Source: Sphingomonas lacusdianchii (GTDB lineage Bacteria > Pseudomonadota > Alphaproteobacteria > Sphingomonadales > Sphingomonadaceae). From it: a DNA stretch of 64,000 bases. Made by a program: the position numbers and the translations under genes. The stretch lies in assembly GCF_022664395.1 (NCBI RefSeq), contig NZ_JAKRET010000001.1, forward strand, positions 372,001-436,000. The letters are read 5' to 3'. Of the stretch, positions 1 through 11,454 are shown piece by piece (the first letter of the stretch is position 1; the number at the start of each line of letters is the position of its first letter). Under the pieces are notes generated by a model that did not search any database, had not been told where the DNA came from, and was given only the letters and a program-made list of their open reading frames with translations.

Positions 1-67
1 TGACGTTCATGCCGATTTCGCCCGACCCGCCAAGCGCGACGAACAACAGTTCTTTCTTTGGTGTCAC
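1..67 (-). CDS. rnj: Ribonuclease J, N-terminal fragment (cut by window edge)
   Basis: Only the first 22 codons are inside the window. They begin with a GTG at 67 and read MTPKKELLFVALGGSGEIGM, which matches the conserved start of RNase J, the metallo-beta-lactamase-fold 5' exonuclease/endonuclease of RNA decay. A TGA lies directly upstream in frame, so GTG is the only near start. An AAAGAG-like ribosome site precedes it. The gene lies 45 bases after coaX on the same strand and is probably the end of the nuo-birA-coaX transcript, a known sphingomonad order. The catalytic metal-binding motifs lie outside the window. Confidence 0.8.
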   Translation of the reverse strand, partial: MTPKKELLFVALGGSGEIGMNV

Positions 68-112
68 TCAATCTCTTTCAATGCCCGCGCCCATTCGCGG
101 GTTCGGTTTCGT

Positions 113-904
113 TCATTCGGTTGCTGTGGAAATATGGGTGCGGCGCCACAACATCGCCAGTCCCGTGATCGTCAGGTCCTGTTCGATCGAATCGAAGACC
201 TGCGTATGTTTCTCGAAAAGGATCGCCAGACCGCCAGTGGCGATCACGCGGACCGGGCGGCCGATCTCCGCCTTCATCCGCGCGACCAGCCCCTCGATCA
301 TCGCGATATAGCCCCAATAAATGCCGATATGCATCTGGTCGGCGGTATTGCGGCCGATGACGGTCTTCGACGCCGGCGCCTCGATCGCGATTCGGGGTAG
401 CTTCGCCGCCGCCGTCACCAGCGCGTCCAGCGACAGGTTGATCCCCGGCGCGATGATCCCGCCCTTATATGCTCCGGTATAATCGACCACGTCGAACGTT
501 GCGGCAGTTCCGAAATCGACGACGATCAGGTCGCCCGGATGCGCGGCGTGTGCTGCGATCGCATTCAGCGCGCGATCGGCCCCGACCGCATGCGGCTCCT
601 CGACATCCAGCGCAATGCCGAACGCCGCCTGCCCCCGTCCCGCGACCAAGGCCTCGACACCGAAATATTTGCTCGCCAGTACTTCCAGATTATGCAGCGC
701 GCGCGGCACCACCGTGCCGATGATGACCGCATCGACCACCGATCGATCCCGACCGCCCAATGCCAGCAACTGGCTGAGCCATACCGCATATTCGTCGGCG
801 GTGCGGCGCGGATCGGTGACGATCCGCCAGCGCGCGACGATCATATCGCCATCGACCAGTGCGAAGACGATGTTGGTATTGCCGGCATCGATCGCAAGCA
901 GCAT
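113..904 (-). CDS. coaX: Type III pantothenate kinase
   Basis: Phosphorylates pantothenate with ATP in the first step of coenzyme A synthesis; cytoplasmic. The 263-residue protein is of normal length for the family. The phosphate-binding motif DAGNTN is at residues 6-11, the substrate motif GADRALN near residue 107, and the second phosphate motif DFGTAATFD near residue 130. The type III enzyme is unrelated to CoaA and usually needs a monovalent cation. It follows birA by about 100 bases and precedes RNase J by 45 bases. Its product supports CoA, the carrier of the propionyl-CoA pathway elsewhere in the window. Confidence 0.95.
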   Translation of the reverse strand: MLLAIDAGNTNIVFALVDGDMIVARWRIVTDPRRTADEYAVWLSQLLALGGRDRSVVDAVIIGTVVPRALHNLEVLASKYFGVEALVAGRGQAAFGIALDVEEPHAVGADRALNAIAAHAAHPGDLIVVDFGTAATFDVVDYTGAYKGGIIAPGINLSLDALVTAAAKLPRIAIEAPASKTVIGRNTADQMHIGIYWGYIAMIEGLVARMKAEIGRPVRVIATGGLAILFEKHTQVFDSIEQDLTITGLAMLWRRTHISTATE

Positions 905-1002
905 CGAACTTCCCCGTCACGCCCGACCGGCGCGCTTTCCCTTCCCGCTAGAGCGTGCGGCGCTCCGCGACAAGCGGTGCCGACGATCGCCGCTGGTTTG
1001 CT

Positions 1003-1731
1003 TCATGCCGAAACGTCGCCGGCATGGACGGTAGCCGTCCGTCCGTCGTCACCGATCAGCCGCAACGCGCCATCGGCATCAAGCCCGTCGAACCGCCCCG
1101 ATCGCTCGCTGCCGTCGGGAAGTCGCACGCGCAGCGGTGTCCCGCGCGGATGCGCCCGTTCCTCCCACGCAGCCCGAACGACCGATGCATCGCCCCGCCG
1201 CCAGATCGCCAGCCACGCCGCGAACCGTTCGACGAGCCCGGCCAGCAGCGCTCCCGGCGTCAGCGCGACGCCCAACGCCGTCAGCGACGTTGTCCGCCGA
1301 TCGGGAAGGGCCGGCTGTGAGGCCAGATTGACCCCGAAGCCGATAACCACCGCATCGCCCGATCGCTCGAGCAAAATGCCCGAAAGTTTGGCATCCCCGA
1401 CCATCAGGTCGTTCGGCCATTTGATCGTCGCCAATCCCGGTGCGGACATGGCAATCGCGTCCGCCAATGCGACCGCCGCAACCAGCGTCAGCGTATGCGC
1501 GGCCGGGTCGTGCGGCCGCAACCGGACGATCGTGCTGGCGAACAGATTGCCCGCGCCGTCGACCCAGTCTCTGCCCAACCGCCCGCGCCCGGCCGATTGC
1601 CGTTCCGCCCGCAACCACACCCCTTCTTCGGCTCCGGTCGCGGCGGCGGCGAGCAGGTCGGCGTTGGTCGAACCTGTCTCGCCGACGACGCGGATCGTCA
1701 GAACAGCGCCCGTGCCGCGGTCAGCGTCCAT
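1003..1731 (-). CDS. birA: Biotin--[acetyl-CoA-carboxylase] ligase, no DNA-binding domain
   Basis: Attaches biotin to the carrier domain of biotin-dependent carboxylases via biotinyl-AMP. The protein has about 242 residues and starts directly in the ligase fold: GSTNADL, then the biotin/AMP loop SAGRGRLGRDW, the catalytic KWPNDLMV, GFGVNL and a C-terminal SH3-like domain. There is no N-terminal helix-turn-helix, so it is the monofunctional class and not a biotin repressor. The chosen ATG at 1731 overlaps the end of nuoN by 34 bases; a start just after the nuoN stop would need CTG. A client, the carboxylase subunit at 39023-41140, is in this window. Confidence 0.92.
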   Translation of the reverse strand: MDADRGTGAVLTIRVVGETGSTNADLLAAAATGAEEGVWLRAERQSAGRGRLGRDWVDGAGNLFASTIVRLRPHDPAAHTLTLVAAVALADAIAMSAPGLATIKWPNDLMVGDAKLSGILLERSGDAVVIGFGVNLASQPALPDRRTTSLTALGVALTPGALLAGLVERFAAWLAIWRRGDASVVRAAWEERAHPRGTPLRVRLPDGSERSGRFDGLDADGALRLIGDDGRTATVHAGDVSA

Positions 1732-3143
1732 GCCGACAATGCCGGGATCAGGAACAGGCTGACCGGCGAGATCACAACCGCCGCAGCGAAGGTTAGGCCA
1801 CCCTCGACCAGCGCCGGCTCGCGCAGAAACTCGGGCGCAGGTTCGTCGAAGTACATCGTCTTGACGACGCGCAGATAATAATAGGCCCCGATCGTCGACG
1901 CGGCGATGCCGATCACCGCCAGCGGGAACAGCCCGGCCTGCACCGCCGCGTCGAACACGGCATACTTGGCCCAGAAGCCGAACAGCGGCGGAATACCGGC
2001 CAGCGAGAACATGAAGATCGCCAGCGCCAGCGCCAGCGCCGGCCGCGTCCGCGACAGGCCCGACAGGCTTGCCAGCGTCTCCACCGGCTGCCCGTCGCTG
2101 CCGCGCATCTGAAGCACGATCAGGAACGAACCGAGCGTCATGACGATGTAGACGGCAAGGTAGAACAGTACGCCCGCCACGCCCTGCGCCGAACCGGCAG
2201 CGAGGCCGATCAGCGCGAAGCCGACATTGTTGATCGACGAATAGGCCAAGAGTCGCTTGATGTTGGCCTGCCCGATCGCACCAACCGCACCGAGCACGAT
2301 CGACGCCAGCGCCGCGAAGATCACGATCTGCCGCCACTGGTCGACGGCCGGGCCCATCGCCTCGACCGCGACGCGCAGCGCCATCGCCATCGCCGCAACC
2401 TTCGGCGCCGAAGCGAAGAAGGCGGTGACCGGGGTCGGCGCACCTTCATACACGTCGGGCGTCCACATATGGAACGGCACCGCCGCCAGCTTGAACGCGA
2501 TCCCGGCGAATACGAACACCAGCCCGAACAACAGGCCCATGTTGCGCGGTCCGGCATAGGCCGTCGCGATATCCGCGAACAGCGTCGTGCCGGCAAAACC
2601 GTACACCAGGCTGATGCCATAGAGCAGGATGCCCGACGCCAGCGCGCCCAGCACGAAATACTTCAACCCCGCCTCGGCCGACCGCGTATCGCGGCGCATG
2701 AAGCTGGCAAGGACATAGGCGGCAAGGCTCTGCAGTTCGAGACCGACATAGAGCAGCAACAGGTCGGACGCCGACACCATCATGCCCATGCCGCAGGCCG
2801 ACAACAGGATCAGCACCGGATATTCGGGCTTGAGATCGTCGCCGCTGGTGCGTTCGAAGAAGCGCGGCGCGATGATGATCGCTACGGCCGACGCGAGATA
2901 GATCAGCACCTTGGCAAAGGCAGCGAAGGCATCGGCGCGGTACATCCCGCCAAAGGCGGTACCGCCCGACGAGCCGTTACCGATCAGCGCCACGCCGGCC
3001 CCAGCCAGCACGAACACCGCCGCGATGCTGACACCGCGCGTCGCGCCCTGCTTGCCCCATGCCGATACCAGCATCAGGACGATCGCCCCGACCGCGAGCA
3101 CCAGCTCGGGCAGCGTCATCGAAAGTTGTTCGGCGTAGCTCAT
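1698..3143 (-). CDS. nuoN: NADH-quinone oxidoreductase subunit N
   Basis: Antiporter-like membrane subunit of respiratory complex I; one of the three homologous proton-pumping modules. It has 481 residues, strongly hydrophobic throughout, with the conserved core around residues 120-260 (ELQSLAAYVL, KYFVLGALASG, FHMWTPDVYEGAPT). The Lys/Glu-bearing helices typical of Mrp-type subunits are present. It follows nuoM with a one-base TGATG overlap and overlaps birA by 34 bases, so the three are translationally coupled. Confidence 0.96.
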   Translation of the reverse strand: MSYAEQLSMTLPELVLAVGAIVLMLVSAWGKQGATRGVSIAAVFVLAGAGVALIGNGSSGGTAFGGMYRADAFAAFAKVLIYLASAVAIIIAPRFFERTSGDDLKPEYPVLILLSACGMGMMVSASDLLLLYVGLELQSLAAYVLASFMRRDTRSAEAGLKYFVLGALASGILLYGISLVYGFAGTTLFADIATAYAGPRNMGLLFGLVFVFAGIAFKLAAVPFHMWTPDVYEGAPTPVTAFFASAPKVAAMAMALRVAVEAMGPAVDQWRQIVIFAALASIVLGAVGAIGQANIKRLLAYSSINNVGFALIGLAAGSAQGVAGVLFYLAVYIVMTLGSFLIVLQMRGSDGQPVETLASLSGLSRTRPALALALAIFMFSLAGIPPLFGFWAKYAVFDAAVQAGLFPLAVIGIAASTIGAYYYLRVVKTMYFDEPAPEFLREPALVEGGLTFAAAVVISPVSLFLIPALSAWTLTAARALF

Positions 3144-4711
3144 CAGTGCGATTCCCCGTGCGCCGCTTCACCGCCGCCCGTTCCATGTTCCGCGGCGTGC
3201 GCCGCTGCCGCCGCCGGATTGCCCGCGGTCGGCCGTGAGTCCGAAACCGGTGCTGCACGCTCGATCCGTGCGAGCAGCAGCCCGACATCCTTGCGCATCG
3301 GCGCGAGGAAGCTTTCGGGATAGACGCCCATCCACAGCACGACCGCAGCGATCGGCGCCAGCATCGCCAGCTCGCGCATCGATACGTCCGGCATCGCCTT
3401 CACATCGTCATGCACCAGATCGCCCAGCGCAATCCGACGATAGAGGTAGAGCGAATAGGCCGCACCGAGGATGATGCCGGTGGTGCAGATCAGCGCCGCC
3501 CAGGTCGACACGCGGTAGGTGCCGGCAAGGCTCAGGAACTCGCCGACAAAGCCCGACGTGCCCGGTAGACCGATCGACGCCATTGTGAACAGCAGGAAGA
3601 ACACGGCATAGCGCGGCATGTTGATCGCGAGACCGCCATAGCGTGCGATCTCACGGGTATGCAGCCGGTCGTAGATGATGCCGACGCACAGGAACAGCGC
3701 GCCCGATACCAGCCCGTGGCTGAGCATCACGATCATCGCGCCTTCGATACCCTGCTGGTTGAAGGCGAACAGGCCGATGGTGACGATCGCCATGTGGGCG
3801 ACCGACGAATAGGCGATCAGCTTCTTCATGTCCGACTGCACCAGCGCGACCAGCGAGGTGTAGACCACTGCAACCGCCGACAGCGTCAGGATCAGCCATG
3901 TCAGCTCGCCCGACGCCTCGGGGAACATCGGGATCGAGAAGCGCAGGAAGCCATATCCGCCGAGCTTCAGCAACACGCCGGCCAGAATGACCGAGCCGGC
4001 GGTCGGTGCCTGCACGTGCGCGTCGGGCAACCAGGTGTGGACCGGCCACATCGGCATCTTGACCGCGAACGAGGCGAAGAAGGCGAGCCACAGCCACGTC
4101 TGCACCTGCACCGGGAAATCATACGCCATCAGCGTCGGGATGTCCGAGGTACCCGCGGTGCGGATCATGTAGATCATCGCGATCAGCATCAGCAGCGAGC
4201 CGAGCAGCGTGTACAGGAAGAATTTGTACGACGCGTAGATGCGGTTCGCCCCGCCCCAGATGCCGATGATGAGGTACATCGGGATCAGGCCGGCTTCGAA
4301 GAAGACGTAGAACAGCAACAGGTCCTGCGCCGCGAAGGTACCGATCATCAGTATTTCGACGGTCAGGAACAGCGCCATATATTCGGGCACGCGGTTGGTC
4401 ACCGACTTCCACGACGCACCAATGCAGATCGGCATCAGGAACACGCTGAGCATGATAAGCATCAGCGCGAAGCCATCGATACCCAATGCGTAACGGAACA
4501 CGCCGAAGTCGCCGAGCGCCGGCGCCTCAACGAACTGCCACTGGGCACCACCGATGTCGAAATTAGACCATAGCAGCACGCCGAGTACCAAGTTGACCAG
4601 CGTTGCGGCCAGCGCCGTCCAGCGCGCGGCATTCGCCGATACGAACAGGCACAGCATCGCCGCGACCGCCGGTACCAGCAGCATCACCGACAGGATCGGG
4701 AAGCCGTTCAC
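3143..4711 (-). CDS. nuoM: NADH-quinone oxidoreductase subunit M
   Basis: Second antiporter-like proton-pumping subunit of complex I, 522 residues. The core contains [18 protein letters not shown] and the proton-channel segment around [17 protein letters not shown]. The start codon is GTG (MNGFPILSV), 37 bases after nuoL. The C-terminal 45 residues form a hydrophilic Ala/His/Gly-rich tail ([19 protein letters not shown]) that goes beyond the membrane domain and is probably disordered. Confidence 0.96.
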   Translation of the reverse strand: MNGFPILSVMLLVPAVAAMLCLFVSANAARWTALAATLVNLVLGVLLWSNFDIGGAQWQFVEAPALGDFGVFRYALGIDGFALMLIMLSVFLMPICIGASWKSVTNRVPEYMALFLTVEILMIGTFAAQDLLLFYVFFEAGLIPMYLIIGIWGGANRIYASYKFFLYTLLGSLLMLIAMIYMIRTAGTSDIPTLMAYDFPVQVQTWLWLAFFASFAVKMPMWPVHTWLPDAHVQAPTAGSVILAGVLLKLGGYGFLRFSIPMFPEASGELTWLILTLSAVAVVYTSLVALVQSDMKKLIAYSSVAHMAIVTIGLFAFNQQGIEGAMIVMLSHGLVSGALFLCVGIIYDRLHTREIARYGGLAINMPRYAVFFLLFTMASIGLPGTSGFVGEFLSLAGTYRVSTWAALICTTGIILGAAYSLYLYRRIALGDLVHDDVKAMPDVSMRELAMLAPIAAVVLWMGVYPESFLAPMRKDVGLLLARIERAAPVSDSRPTAGNPAAAAAHAAEHGTGGGEAAHGESH

Positions 4712-4748
4712 GAGTTATTCCCCCGAACCAATTGCTTGAAACCGCGCA

Positions 4749-6845
4749 TCACGACGCGATCGCCCAGGTAACCGCCGCCGTCAGGCCGATCAGCATGACG
4801 AAGGCATAGGTGTAGAGATAGCCGGTCTGCATCCTGACCGCGAGGCGGCTGGAGAAGCCGACCAGCGCCGCCGACCCGTCGGGGCCGAAGCGATTGATCG
4901 TTTGTTCGTCGCCGCGCTTCCAGAAGAAGCGGCCGAGCGCGAACGCCGGGCGGACGCAAAGCAGATGATACAGCTCGTCGAAATACCACTTCTTGAGCAG
5001 GAAGCGATGCAGCACGCGGAACGTGTCCGCGATCCCCGCCGCCGTGCCCGGCCGCAGAATATAGACGTAGAAAGCGCTGGCCAGCCCGATGAGCATCACG
5101 ATCGTCGCTGCCAGCTTCACCAGCAACGGCACGCCATGCATCTCGTGCATCAGATGTTCGTTGAAGAACAGGCTGCCCTTCCAGAACGTCTCGCCGCCAT
5201 CGGCCCCGATGAACCAGTGGTTGAAGACATAGCCTGCGGCCACCGCACCGACCGCCAACACGATCAGCGGGATCAGCATGACGATCGGGCTTTCATGCGG
5301 ATGATAGCCCGCCGTTCCTTCGACGACGTCGCTTGCATGCGGATCGTGCGTCGACGGGGCGTGCCCGGCGTCTTCCGCCGCCGGATGCATGTCATGATTC
5401 GCATCGTGCGCATGATCGTCATGACCATGATGACCGTGCGGGTGATGCACTGCGTGCTGGATATGCTCCGATCCCGCCCAACGCGGCGTACCGAAGAAGG
5501 TCAGGAACATCAGCCGCCACGAATAGAAGCTGGTCAGCAGCGCCGCGAAGGTCCCGACATAGAAGGCACCATAGCCGCGCGGACCCGCCGCCCATGCCGC
5601 TTCGAGGATCGCATCCTTCGAGTGATAGCCGGCAAAGCCGCCCACTTCGTAGATACCGACGCCGGTGATCGCCAGCGTCCCGACCATCATCGCCCAGAAG
5701 GTCAGCGGAATATGGCGACGCAAGCCGCCATAGAAGCGCATGTCCTGCTCATGGTGCATCGCATGGATGACCGAGCCGGCACCCAGGAACAGCAGCGCCT
5801 TGAAGAAGGCGTGGGTGAACAGGTGGAACATCGCCGCGCCATAGGCACCGACGCCCGCGGCGAAGAACATATAGCCCAGCTGCGAACAGGTCGAATAGGC
5901 GATGACGCGCTTGATGTCGGTCTGCACCAGTCCGATCGTCGCCGCGAACAGGCAGGTCGCGGCACCGACCGCCGTCACCACCGCCAGCGCGGTCGGCGAG
6001 GTTTCGAACATCGGCGACAGGCGGCACACCATGAACACGCCCGCGGTGACCATCGTCGCCGCGTGGATCAGTGCCGACACGGGGGTCGGGCCCTCCATCG
6101 CGTCCGGCAGCCAGGTGTGGAGACCGAGCTGCGCCGACTTGCCCATCGCGCCGACGAACAGCAGCAGGCACAACACGGTCATCGTATCGGCGCGGAACCA
6201 CAGGAAACCGATCGTCGAACCGGCCATCGACGGCGCGGCTTCGAGGATCGCCGGGATCGAGATCGTGCCGAACACCAGATAGGTGCCGAAAATGCCGAGC
6301 ATGAAGCCGAGATCGCCGACGCGGTTGACGACGAACGCCTTGATCGCCGCCGCATTGGCCGACGGCTTGCGGAACCAGAAACCGATCAGCAGGTACGACG
6401 CCAGACCGACGCCTTCCCAACCGAAGAACATCTGTACCAGGTTGTTCGCGGTCACGAGCATCAGCATCGCGAAGGTGAACAGCGACAGATAGCTGAAGAA
6501 GCGCGGCTGGTCGGCGTCCTCGCTCATATAGCCCCAGCTATAGAGATGGACCAACGCTGATACGCTGGTGATGACGACTAGCATGACCGCCGTCAACGCA
6601 TCGACGCGCAGTTCCCACGCGATGTTCATGCCGCCCGACAGGATCCACGTCGACACCGGCGCGACGCCAGCCTGCGCGGTGCCTGTCAGGAACGGAATGA
6701 AGATCGACCACGATAGTGCGGTGGCGACGAACAGCCCCGCCGTCGTCACGATCTTTGGCAGCGTGATACCGAACGCCCGGTTCGACAGCCCTGCGACGAT
6801 CGACGCGAGCAGCGGCAGGAACACGACGATATGGATGGCGCTCAT
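4749..6845 (-). CDS. nuoL: NADH-quinone oxidoreductase subunit L
   Basis: Largest and most distal antiporter-like subunit of complex I, with the long lateral amphipathic helix expected at its C-terminus; 698 residues. Conserved parts include FFGWEGVGLASYLLIGFW near residue 140 and LHTWLPDAMEGPTPVSALIH near residue 240. A hydrophilic insert at about residues 455-518 is very rich in His and Asp (HHPHGHHGHDDHAHDANHD) and could bind metal ions or simply be a loop. Starts at ATG 6845, 34 bases after nuoK. Confidence 0.97.
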   Translation of the reverse strand: MSAIHIVVFLPLLASIVAGLSNRAFGITLPKIVTTAGLFVATALSWSIFIPFLTGTAQAGVAPVSTWILSGGMNIAWELRVDALTAVMLVVITSVSALVHLYSWGYMSEDADQPRFFSYLSLFTFAMLMLVTANNLVQMFFGWEGVGLASYLLIGFWFRKPSANAAAIKAFVVNRVGDLGFMLGIFGTYLVFGTISIPAILEAAPSMAGSTIGFLWFRADTMTVLCLLLFVGAMGKSAQLGLHTWLPDAMEGPTPVSALIHAATMVTAGVFMVCRLSPMFETSPTALAVVTAVGAATCLFAATIGLVQTDIKRVIAYSTCSQLGYMFFAAGVGAYGAAMFHLFTHAFFKALLFLGAGSVIHAMHHEQDMRFYGGLRRHIPLTFWAMMVGTLAITGVGIYEVGGFAGYHSKDAILEAAWAAGPRGYGAFYVGTFAALLTSFYSWRLMFLTFFGTPRWAGSEHIQHAVHHPHGHHGHDDHAHDANHDMHPAAEDAGHAPSTHDPHASDVVEGTAGYHPHESPIVMLIPLIVLAVGAVAAGYVFNHWFIGADGGETFWKGSLFFNEHLMHEMHGVPLLVKLAATIVMLIGLASAFYVYILRPGTAAGIADTFRVLHRFLLKKWYFDELYHLLCVRPAFALGRFFWKRGDEQTINRFGPDGSAALVGFSSRLAVRMQTGYLYTYAFVMLIGLTAAVTWAIAS

Positions 6846-6879
6846 GCGAGCACCCCCGAAACCCGAAAAGCCACCGGCA

Positions 6880-7185
6880 TCACCCCTTCATCCGGTTGAC
6901 GTCGTCGACCGCGATGGAACCGCGACCACGGAAATAGATGACCATGATCGCCAGCCCGATCGCGCTTTCGCCGGCGGCGACCGCCAGCACGAACATCGCG
7001 AAAATCTGGCCGACGAGGTCGCCCAGCTGCGCCGAGAAGGCGACGAAATTGATGTTCACCGCGAGCAGGATCAGTTCGATCGACATCAGAATAACGATCA
7101 GATTCTTGCGGTTCAGGAAGATGCCAAGCACCCCCAGCGTGAACAGGATCGCCGCGACGACCAGATAATGGGTAAGACCGATCAC
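6880..7185 (-). CDS. nuoK: NADH-quinone oxidoreductase subunit K
   Basis: Small three-helix membrane subunit of complex I (101 residues) that carries conserved glutamates of the proton path, visible in [19 protein letters not shown] and [13 protein letters not shown]. The start is GTG at 7185 and overlaps the nuoJ stop by four bases, so the two are translationally coupled. Length and motifs match the family with no anomaly. Confidence 0.95.
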   Translation of the reverse strand: MIGLTHYLVVAAILFTLGVLGIFLNRKNLIVILMSIELILLAVNINFVAFSAQLGDLVGQIFAMFVLAVAAGESAIGLAIMVIYFRGRGSIAVDDVNRMKG

Positions 7186-7793
7186 AGCTCGACCCCCTGC
7201 CCGATGGGCTGATTGACGTTACGGATCGCATCCTTGGCGCGACGGTTGATCTGGCGGTTGATGTTCTGCGCCTTGGCGTCCGCGCGCTTGCGCTGCGTCA
7301 ACACGATCGCACCGATCATCGCGACCAGCAGGACCAATCCGACACCTTCGAACACGTACAGATAGCGCGAGTAGAGCAGCCGCCCGATCGCTTCGATATT
7401 CGGCACCGCGACGTCGGTCGGCGCTATCCGCTTGGCGAGATCGATCCGGGCCGCCGTCCAGGCATAGGCGCCAACGACCAGTTCGACCGCAAGCAGCACC
7501 GCCAGCGCAAGCCCGGCCGGCAGATAGCGGACGAAACCGGCGCGCAGTTCGGTGAAGTCGATGTCGAGCATCATGACCACGAACAGGAACAGCACCGCGA
7601 CCGCGCCAACATAGACGATGACGAGCAGCATCGCGATGAATTCCGCACCGCACAGGACCATCAGGCCCGCCGCGTTGAAGAAGGCGAGGATCAGCCACAG
7701 CACCGAATGGACCGGATTGCGCGACGTGATCGTCAGCGCGGCCGATGCCACCACGATCGTGGCGAACAGATAGAAGGCGAGTGTCTGGATCAC
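7182..7793 (-). CDS. nuoJ: NADH-quinone oxidoreductase subunit J
   Basis: Membrane subunit of complex I, 203 residues, with the conserved early segment [19 protein letters not shown] and the pi-bulge-bearing third helix region [20 protein letters not shown]. The start is GTG at 7793, giving [15 protein letters not shown]. The last 45 residues are a basic hydrophilic tail ([21 protein letters not shown]) facing the cytoplasm, as in other alphaproteobacteria. A 112-base gap separates it from nuoI, the largest gap inside the operon; nothing distinctive was seen there. Confidence 0.95.
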   Translation of the reverse strand: MIQTLAFYLFATIVVASAALTITSRNPVHSVLWLILAFFNAAGLMVLCGAEFIAMLLVIVYVGAVAVLFLFVVMMLDIDFTELRAGFVRYLPAGLALAVLLAVELVVGAYAWTAARIDLAKRIAPTDVAVPNIEAIGRLLYSRYLYVFEGVGLVLLVAMIGAIVLTQRKRADAKAQNINRQINRRAKDAIRNVNQPIGQGVEL

Positions 7794-7905
7794 GAGCGCT
7801 GCTCTTCCCCCTGCCCGCCCCGCGCAATGCTGCGGGACGAAACTTTAATCGATTGGCCGGCGCAGCGGGATTTCCCGTCTCCGCCGGTACGGAACATGCG
7901 CGCCA

Positions 7906-8391
7906 TTACCGATAGGGCGCGTCGCTCGCAAGGTTCGCGGCAATCGCGCGTTCCCAGCGGTCACCATTCGCGAGCAGCTTGTCCTTGTGGTAGATCAGCT
8001 CTTCGCGCGTTTCAGTGGCAAATTCGAAATTCGGCCCCTCAACGATCGCATCGACCGGGCAAGCTTCCTGACACAGGCCGCAATAGATGCACTTGGTCAT
8101 ATCGATGTCGTAGCGCGTCGTGCGGCGGCTGCCGTCCTCGCGCGGTTCGGCCTCGATGGTGATCGCCAGCGCAGGACAGACCGCTTCGCACAGCTTGCAC
8201 GCAATGCAACGCTCCTCCCCACTGGGATAGCGACGAAGCGCGTGTTCGCCGCGGAAGCGTGGGCTCAGCGGGTTCTTTTCGTACGGATAGTTGATCGTCG
8301 CCTTGGGCTTGAAGAAGTACCGCAGCGTCAGCGCGTGCGCCTTCACGAACTCCCACAGCGTGAACGATCGGATGGTCTGGGCGATACTCAT
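7906..8391 (-). CDS. nuoI: NADH-quinone oxidoreductase subunit I
   Basis: Peripheral-arm ferredoxin-like subunit of complex I that carries clusters N6a and N6b. The 161-residue protein has two complete [4Fe-4S] motifs, [12 protein letters not shown] and [12 protein letters not shown], in its middle third, plus an N-terminal amphipathic segment ([31 protein letters not shown]) split across the membrane interface. Its ATG at 8391 overlaps the nuoH stop by four bases. Confidence 0.97.
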   Translation of the reverse strand: MSIAQTIRSFTLWEFVKAHALTLRYFFKPKATINYPYEKNPLSPRFRGEHALRRYPSGEERCIACKLCEAVCPALAITIEAEPREDGSRRTTRYDIDMTKCIYCGLCQEACPVDAIVEGPNFEFATETREELIYHKDKLLANGDRWERAIAANLASDAPYR

Positions 8392-9443
8392 GCAGGCACT
8401 CCCACGCGCTGGAGCATCAGCCAGCCCGAGACGAGGAAAACAAAGGTCAGCGACAGCGGAAGAAAGATCTTCCAGCCCAGCCGCATCAGCTGATCATAGC
8501 GGTACCGCGGCACTGTCGCCTTGATCCAGCTGAACACGAAGAAGAAGAAGAACGTCTTGGCGAGGAACCAGATGATGCCAGGCACGAAATAAAGCGGCGC
8601 CCAGTCAACCGGCGGCAGCCAGCCACCCCAGAACAACAGCGCGTTGAGCGCACACATCAGGATAACGTTGGCATATTCGCCAAGCCAGAACAGCGCGAAC
8701 GCCATCGACGAATATTCGGTCTGATAGCCCGCAACCAGTTCCGATTCCGCTTCGGTCAGATCGAACGGTGCACGCGCGGTTTCGGCAAGCGAGGAGATCA
8801 GGAAGACGACGGCCATCGGGAAAAGCAGCGGATTGAAACCGAAGCCGTTGATGAACCCGAAAATATGCGCACGCTGTTCGAGCACGATAGTCGTCAGATT
8901 GAACGACCCCGCCCACAGCACCACCGCAATCAGGACGAAACCGATCGCGACCTCGTAGCTGACCATCTGCGCGGCCGCACGCAACGCCGAATAGAAGGGA
9001 TATTTCGAGTTCGAGGCCCAGCCCGAGATGATCACGCCATACACGCCCAGCGACGACGCCGCGAGGATATAGAGCAGGCCGACATTGATATCCGCCACAA
9101 CCACGCCGACGTCGAACGGAATTACCGCCCAAACGATCAGCGCCACGGTGAAGGTGATGATCGGCGCGAGCAGGAACAGACCGCGATTGGCCGAGGACGG
9201 CACGATGGTTTCCTGAAGGAACACCTTCAGACCATCGGCGAACGACTGAAGCAGGCCGAGGGGACCGACGACGTTCGGACCACGACGCAGCGCCATCGCC
9301 GCCCAGATCTTGCGATCGGCATAGATGATCATCGCCACCGCCAACATCAGCGGCAGTGCAATGACCAATATGCCGACCAGCGTGGCGACGGTCCACGCCC
9401 AGCCATAGGGCAGACCGACGGTAGTTTCGAAGAACGAGGTCAC
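8388..9443 (-). CDS. nuoH: NADH-quinone oxidoreductase subunit H
   Basis: Membrane subunit that forms the quinone-binding interface with NuoB and NuoD. About 351 residues. Conserved loops are visible: [37 protein letters not shown] and [20 protein letters not shown]. The GTG at 9443 is chosen because it overlaps the nuoG stop (GAGTGACC) and gives the usual N-terminus [14 protein letters not shown]; an upstream extension would run into nuoG. Confidence 0.95.
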   Translation of the reverse strand: MTSFFETTVGLPYGWAWTVATLVGILVIALPLMLAVAMIIYADRKIWAAMALRRGPNVVGPLGLLQSFADGLKVFLQETIVPSSANRGLFLLAPIITFTVALIVWAVIPFDVGVVVADINVGLLYILAASSLGVYGVIISGWASNSKYPFYSALRAAAQMVSYEVAIGFVLIAVVLWAGSFNLTTIVLEQRAHIFGFINGFGFNPLLFPMAVVFLISSLAETARAPFDLTEAESELVAGYQTEYSSMAFALFWLGEYANVILMCALNALLFWGGWLPPVDWAPLYFVPGIIWFLAKTFFFFFVFSWIKATVPRYRYDQLMRLGWKIFLPLSLTFVFLVSGWLMLQRVGVPA

Positions 9444-11454
9444 TCGGCGGCCTCCGCGAAATCCTGGCCATGGACAAGTTCGGCCGAACAACGCTGCATC
9501 GTCGGGCTCGCCCGGCAGATCGCGTTGGTCAGGTAGAAGTCGGTCACCGGATAGGTCACCGTGCCCGACGCCTTAGCGTCGAGTGCCGGCGGGTTCCAGT
9601 CAAACCGCACCAGTCCTTCGCGACCGAGTTCGGGAACCGCCGCCGCCATCGCCGCACGCACGCCGGCGAAATCGTCGAACGGCAACGTCACGCCCAGCAC
9701 TTCCGCCAGCGCCCGGAAGATCGTCCAGTCCTCGCGGGCGTCGCCCGGCGGGAATACGGCGCGGTCGCCGCGCTGCACGCGGCCTTCCATGTTGACATAG
9801 GTGCCCGCCTTTTCGGCATAGCTCGCACCCGGCAGCACGATGTCCGCTGCCGCCGCGCCTTTGTCGCCATGATGGCCGATATAGACCTTGGTCGCGCCCG
9901 CGAACTTGGTGAAATCGACTTCGTCGGCACCGAGGAAAAACACCAGCTTGGGGTTCGCAGCGAGGATATCGGCGATCCCGCCCGACTGCGCATAGCCCAG
10001 CATCAACGCGCCCATCCGGGCGGCGGCGAGATGGACGACGTTGAAGCCGTTCCACGTCGTGCCGTCCTCCAGCGTACGGACTAGACTGCCGTCCTTGGCA
10101 AGCTTCAACGCAGCGCCATGGCCATTCTTGAGCGCCGCCGGACCGACGATGACCATCGGCCGCTTGGCCGCATCCATCGCCTCGGCCGCGCGGTCAGGCA
10201 GACCGCCAAGCAGACCCATATCGTTACCCAGCCATTCCGCCTTGTAGGTCAGATCGACCTCCGGCCCGATCGCGAAGACGCGCGCGCCCTTCTTGATTGC
10301 CTTGCGGACGCGGGTGTTGATGAGCGGCGCTTCGTGCCGCAGGTCGGTGCCAACCAGGAGGATCGCATCGGCATCTTCGACGCCGGCGATCGTCGAATTG
10401 AACGCGACCGCGCCGAGATTGGTGACGTCGTAATCCATGCCCGTCTGCCGCCCTTCGAGCAACGACGAGCCGAGCGCGTTCACCAGCGCCTTGGCAGCGA
10501 ACATCGTTTCGCAATCGAGCAGGTCCCCCGCGATCGCCGCAACGGACGAACCCGCATTGACCGCCGCGATCGCCGCAAAGGCATCGTCCCATTCAACTGC
10601 GACCAACCTTCCGTCCTTCCGGACATAGGGCTTGTCCAGACGGCGACGAACGAGACCATCGACCGCATGGCGCGTTTTGTCGTGCGCCCATTCCTCGTTC
10701 ACGTCCTCATTGATGCGCGGGACGCAGCGCAAGACCTGCCGGCCACGGCTGTCGAGGCGGATATTGGTGCCGACCGCGTCCATCACGTCGATGGCCAGCG
10801 TCTTCTTCAGCTCCCACGGACGCGCTTCGAATGCATAGGGCTTCGACGTCAGCGCACCGACCGGGCACAGATCGACGACATTGCCCGACAGCTCGCTCGT
10901 TACCGCCTGTTCGAGGTAGGAGGTGATCTGCATATTCTCGCCGCGATAGATCGCGCCGATTTCCTCCACGCCCGCGACCTCTTCCGCAAAGCGGATACAG
11001 CGCGTGCATTGAATGCAGCGGGTCATGACCGTCTTGACGATCGGCCCCATATATTTCTCGGTGACGGCGCGCTTGTTCTCGTCATAGCGCGACGTGCCGC
11101 GACCATAAGCGATCGACTGGTCCTGCAGGTCGCATTCGCCGCCCTGATCGCAGATCGGACAGTCGAGCGGGTGGTTGATGAGCAGAAACTCCATCACGCC
11201 CTCGCGCGCGGCCTTCACCATCGCGCTGTCGGTGCGGATCTCCTGATTGTCGGCGGCGGGCAGCGCGCACGATGCCTGCGGCTTGGGCGGCCCCGGCTTC
11301 ACCTCGACCAGACACATCCGGCAATTGCCGGCGATCGACAGCCGTTCGTGATAGCAGAAACGCGGAATTTCCTTCCCCGCCGCTTCGCACGCCTGAAGGA
11401 CAGTGGCGCCCTGCGGCACCTCGACCTCGATCCCGTCTACTTTTACCTTCGGCA

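Noticed and set aside
4902..6560. Long open frame on the plus strand opposite nuoL
   Set aside because: It reads Arg/His/Gln-rich low-complexity protein without motifs and mirrors the codon pattern of nuoL; such shadows are common in GC-rich DNA.
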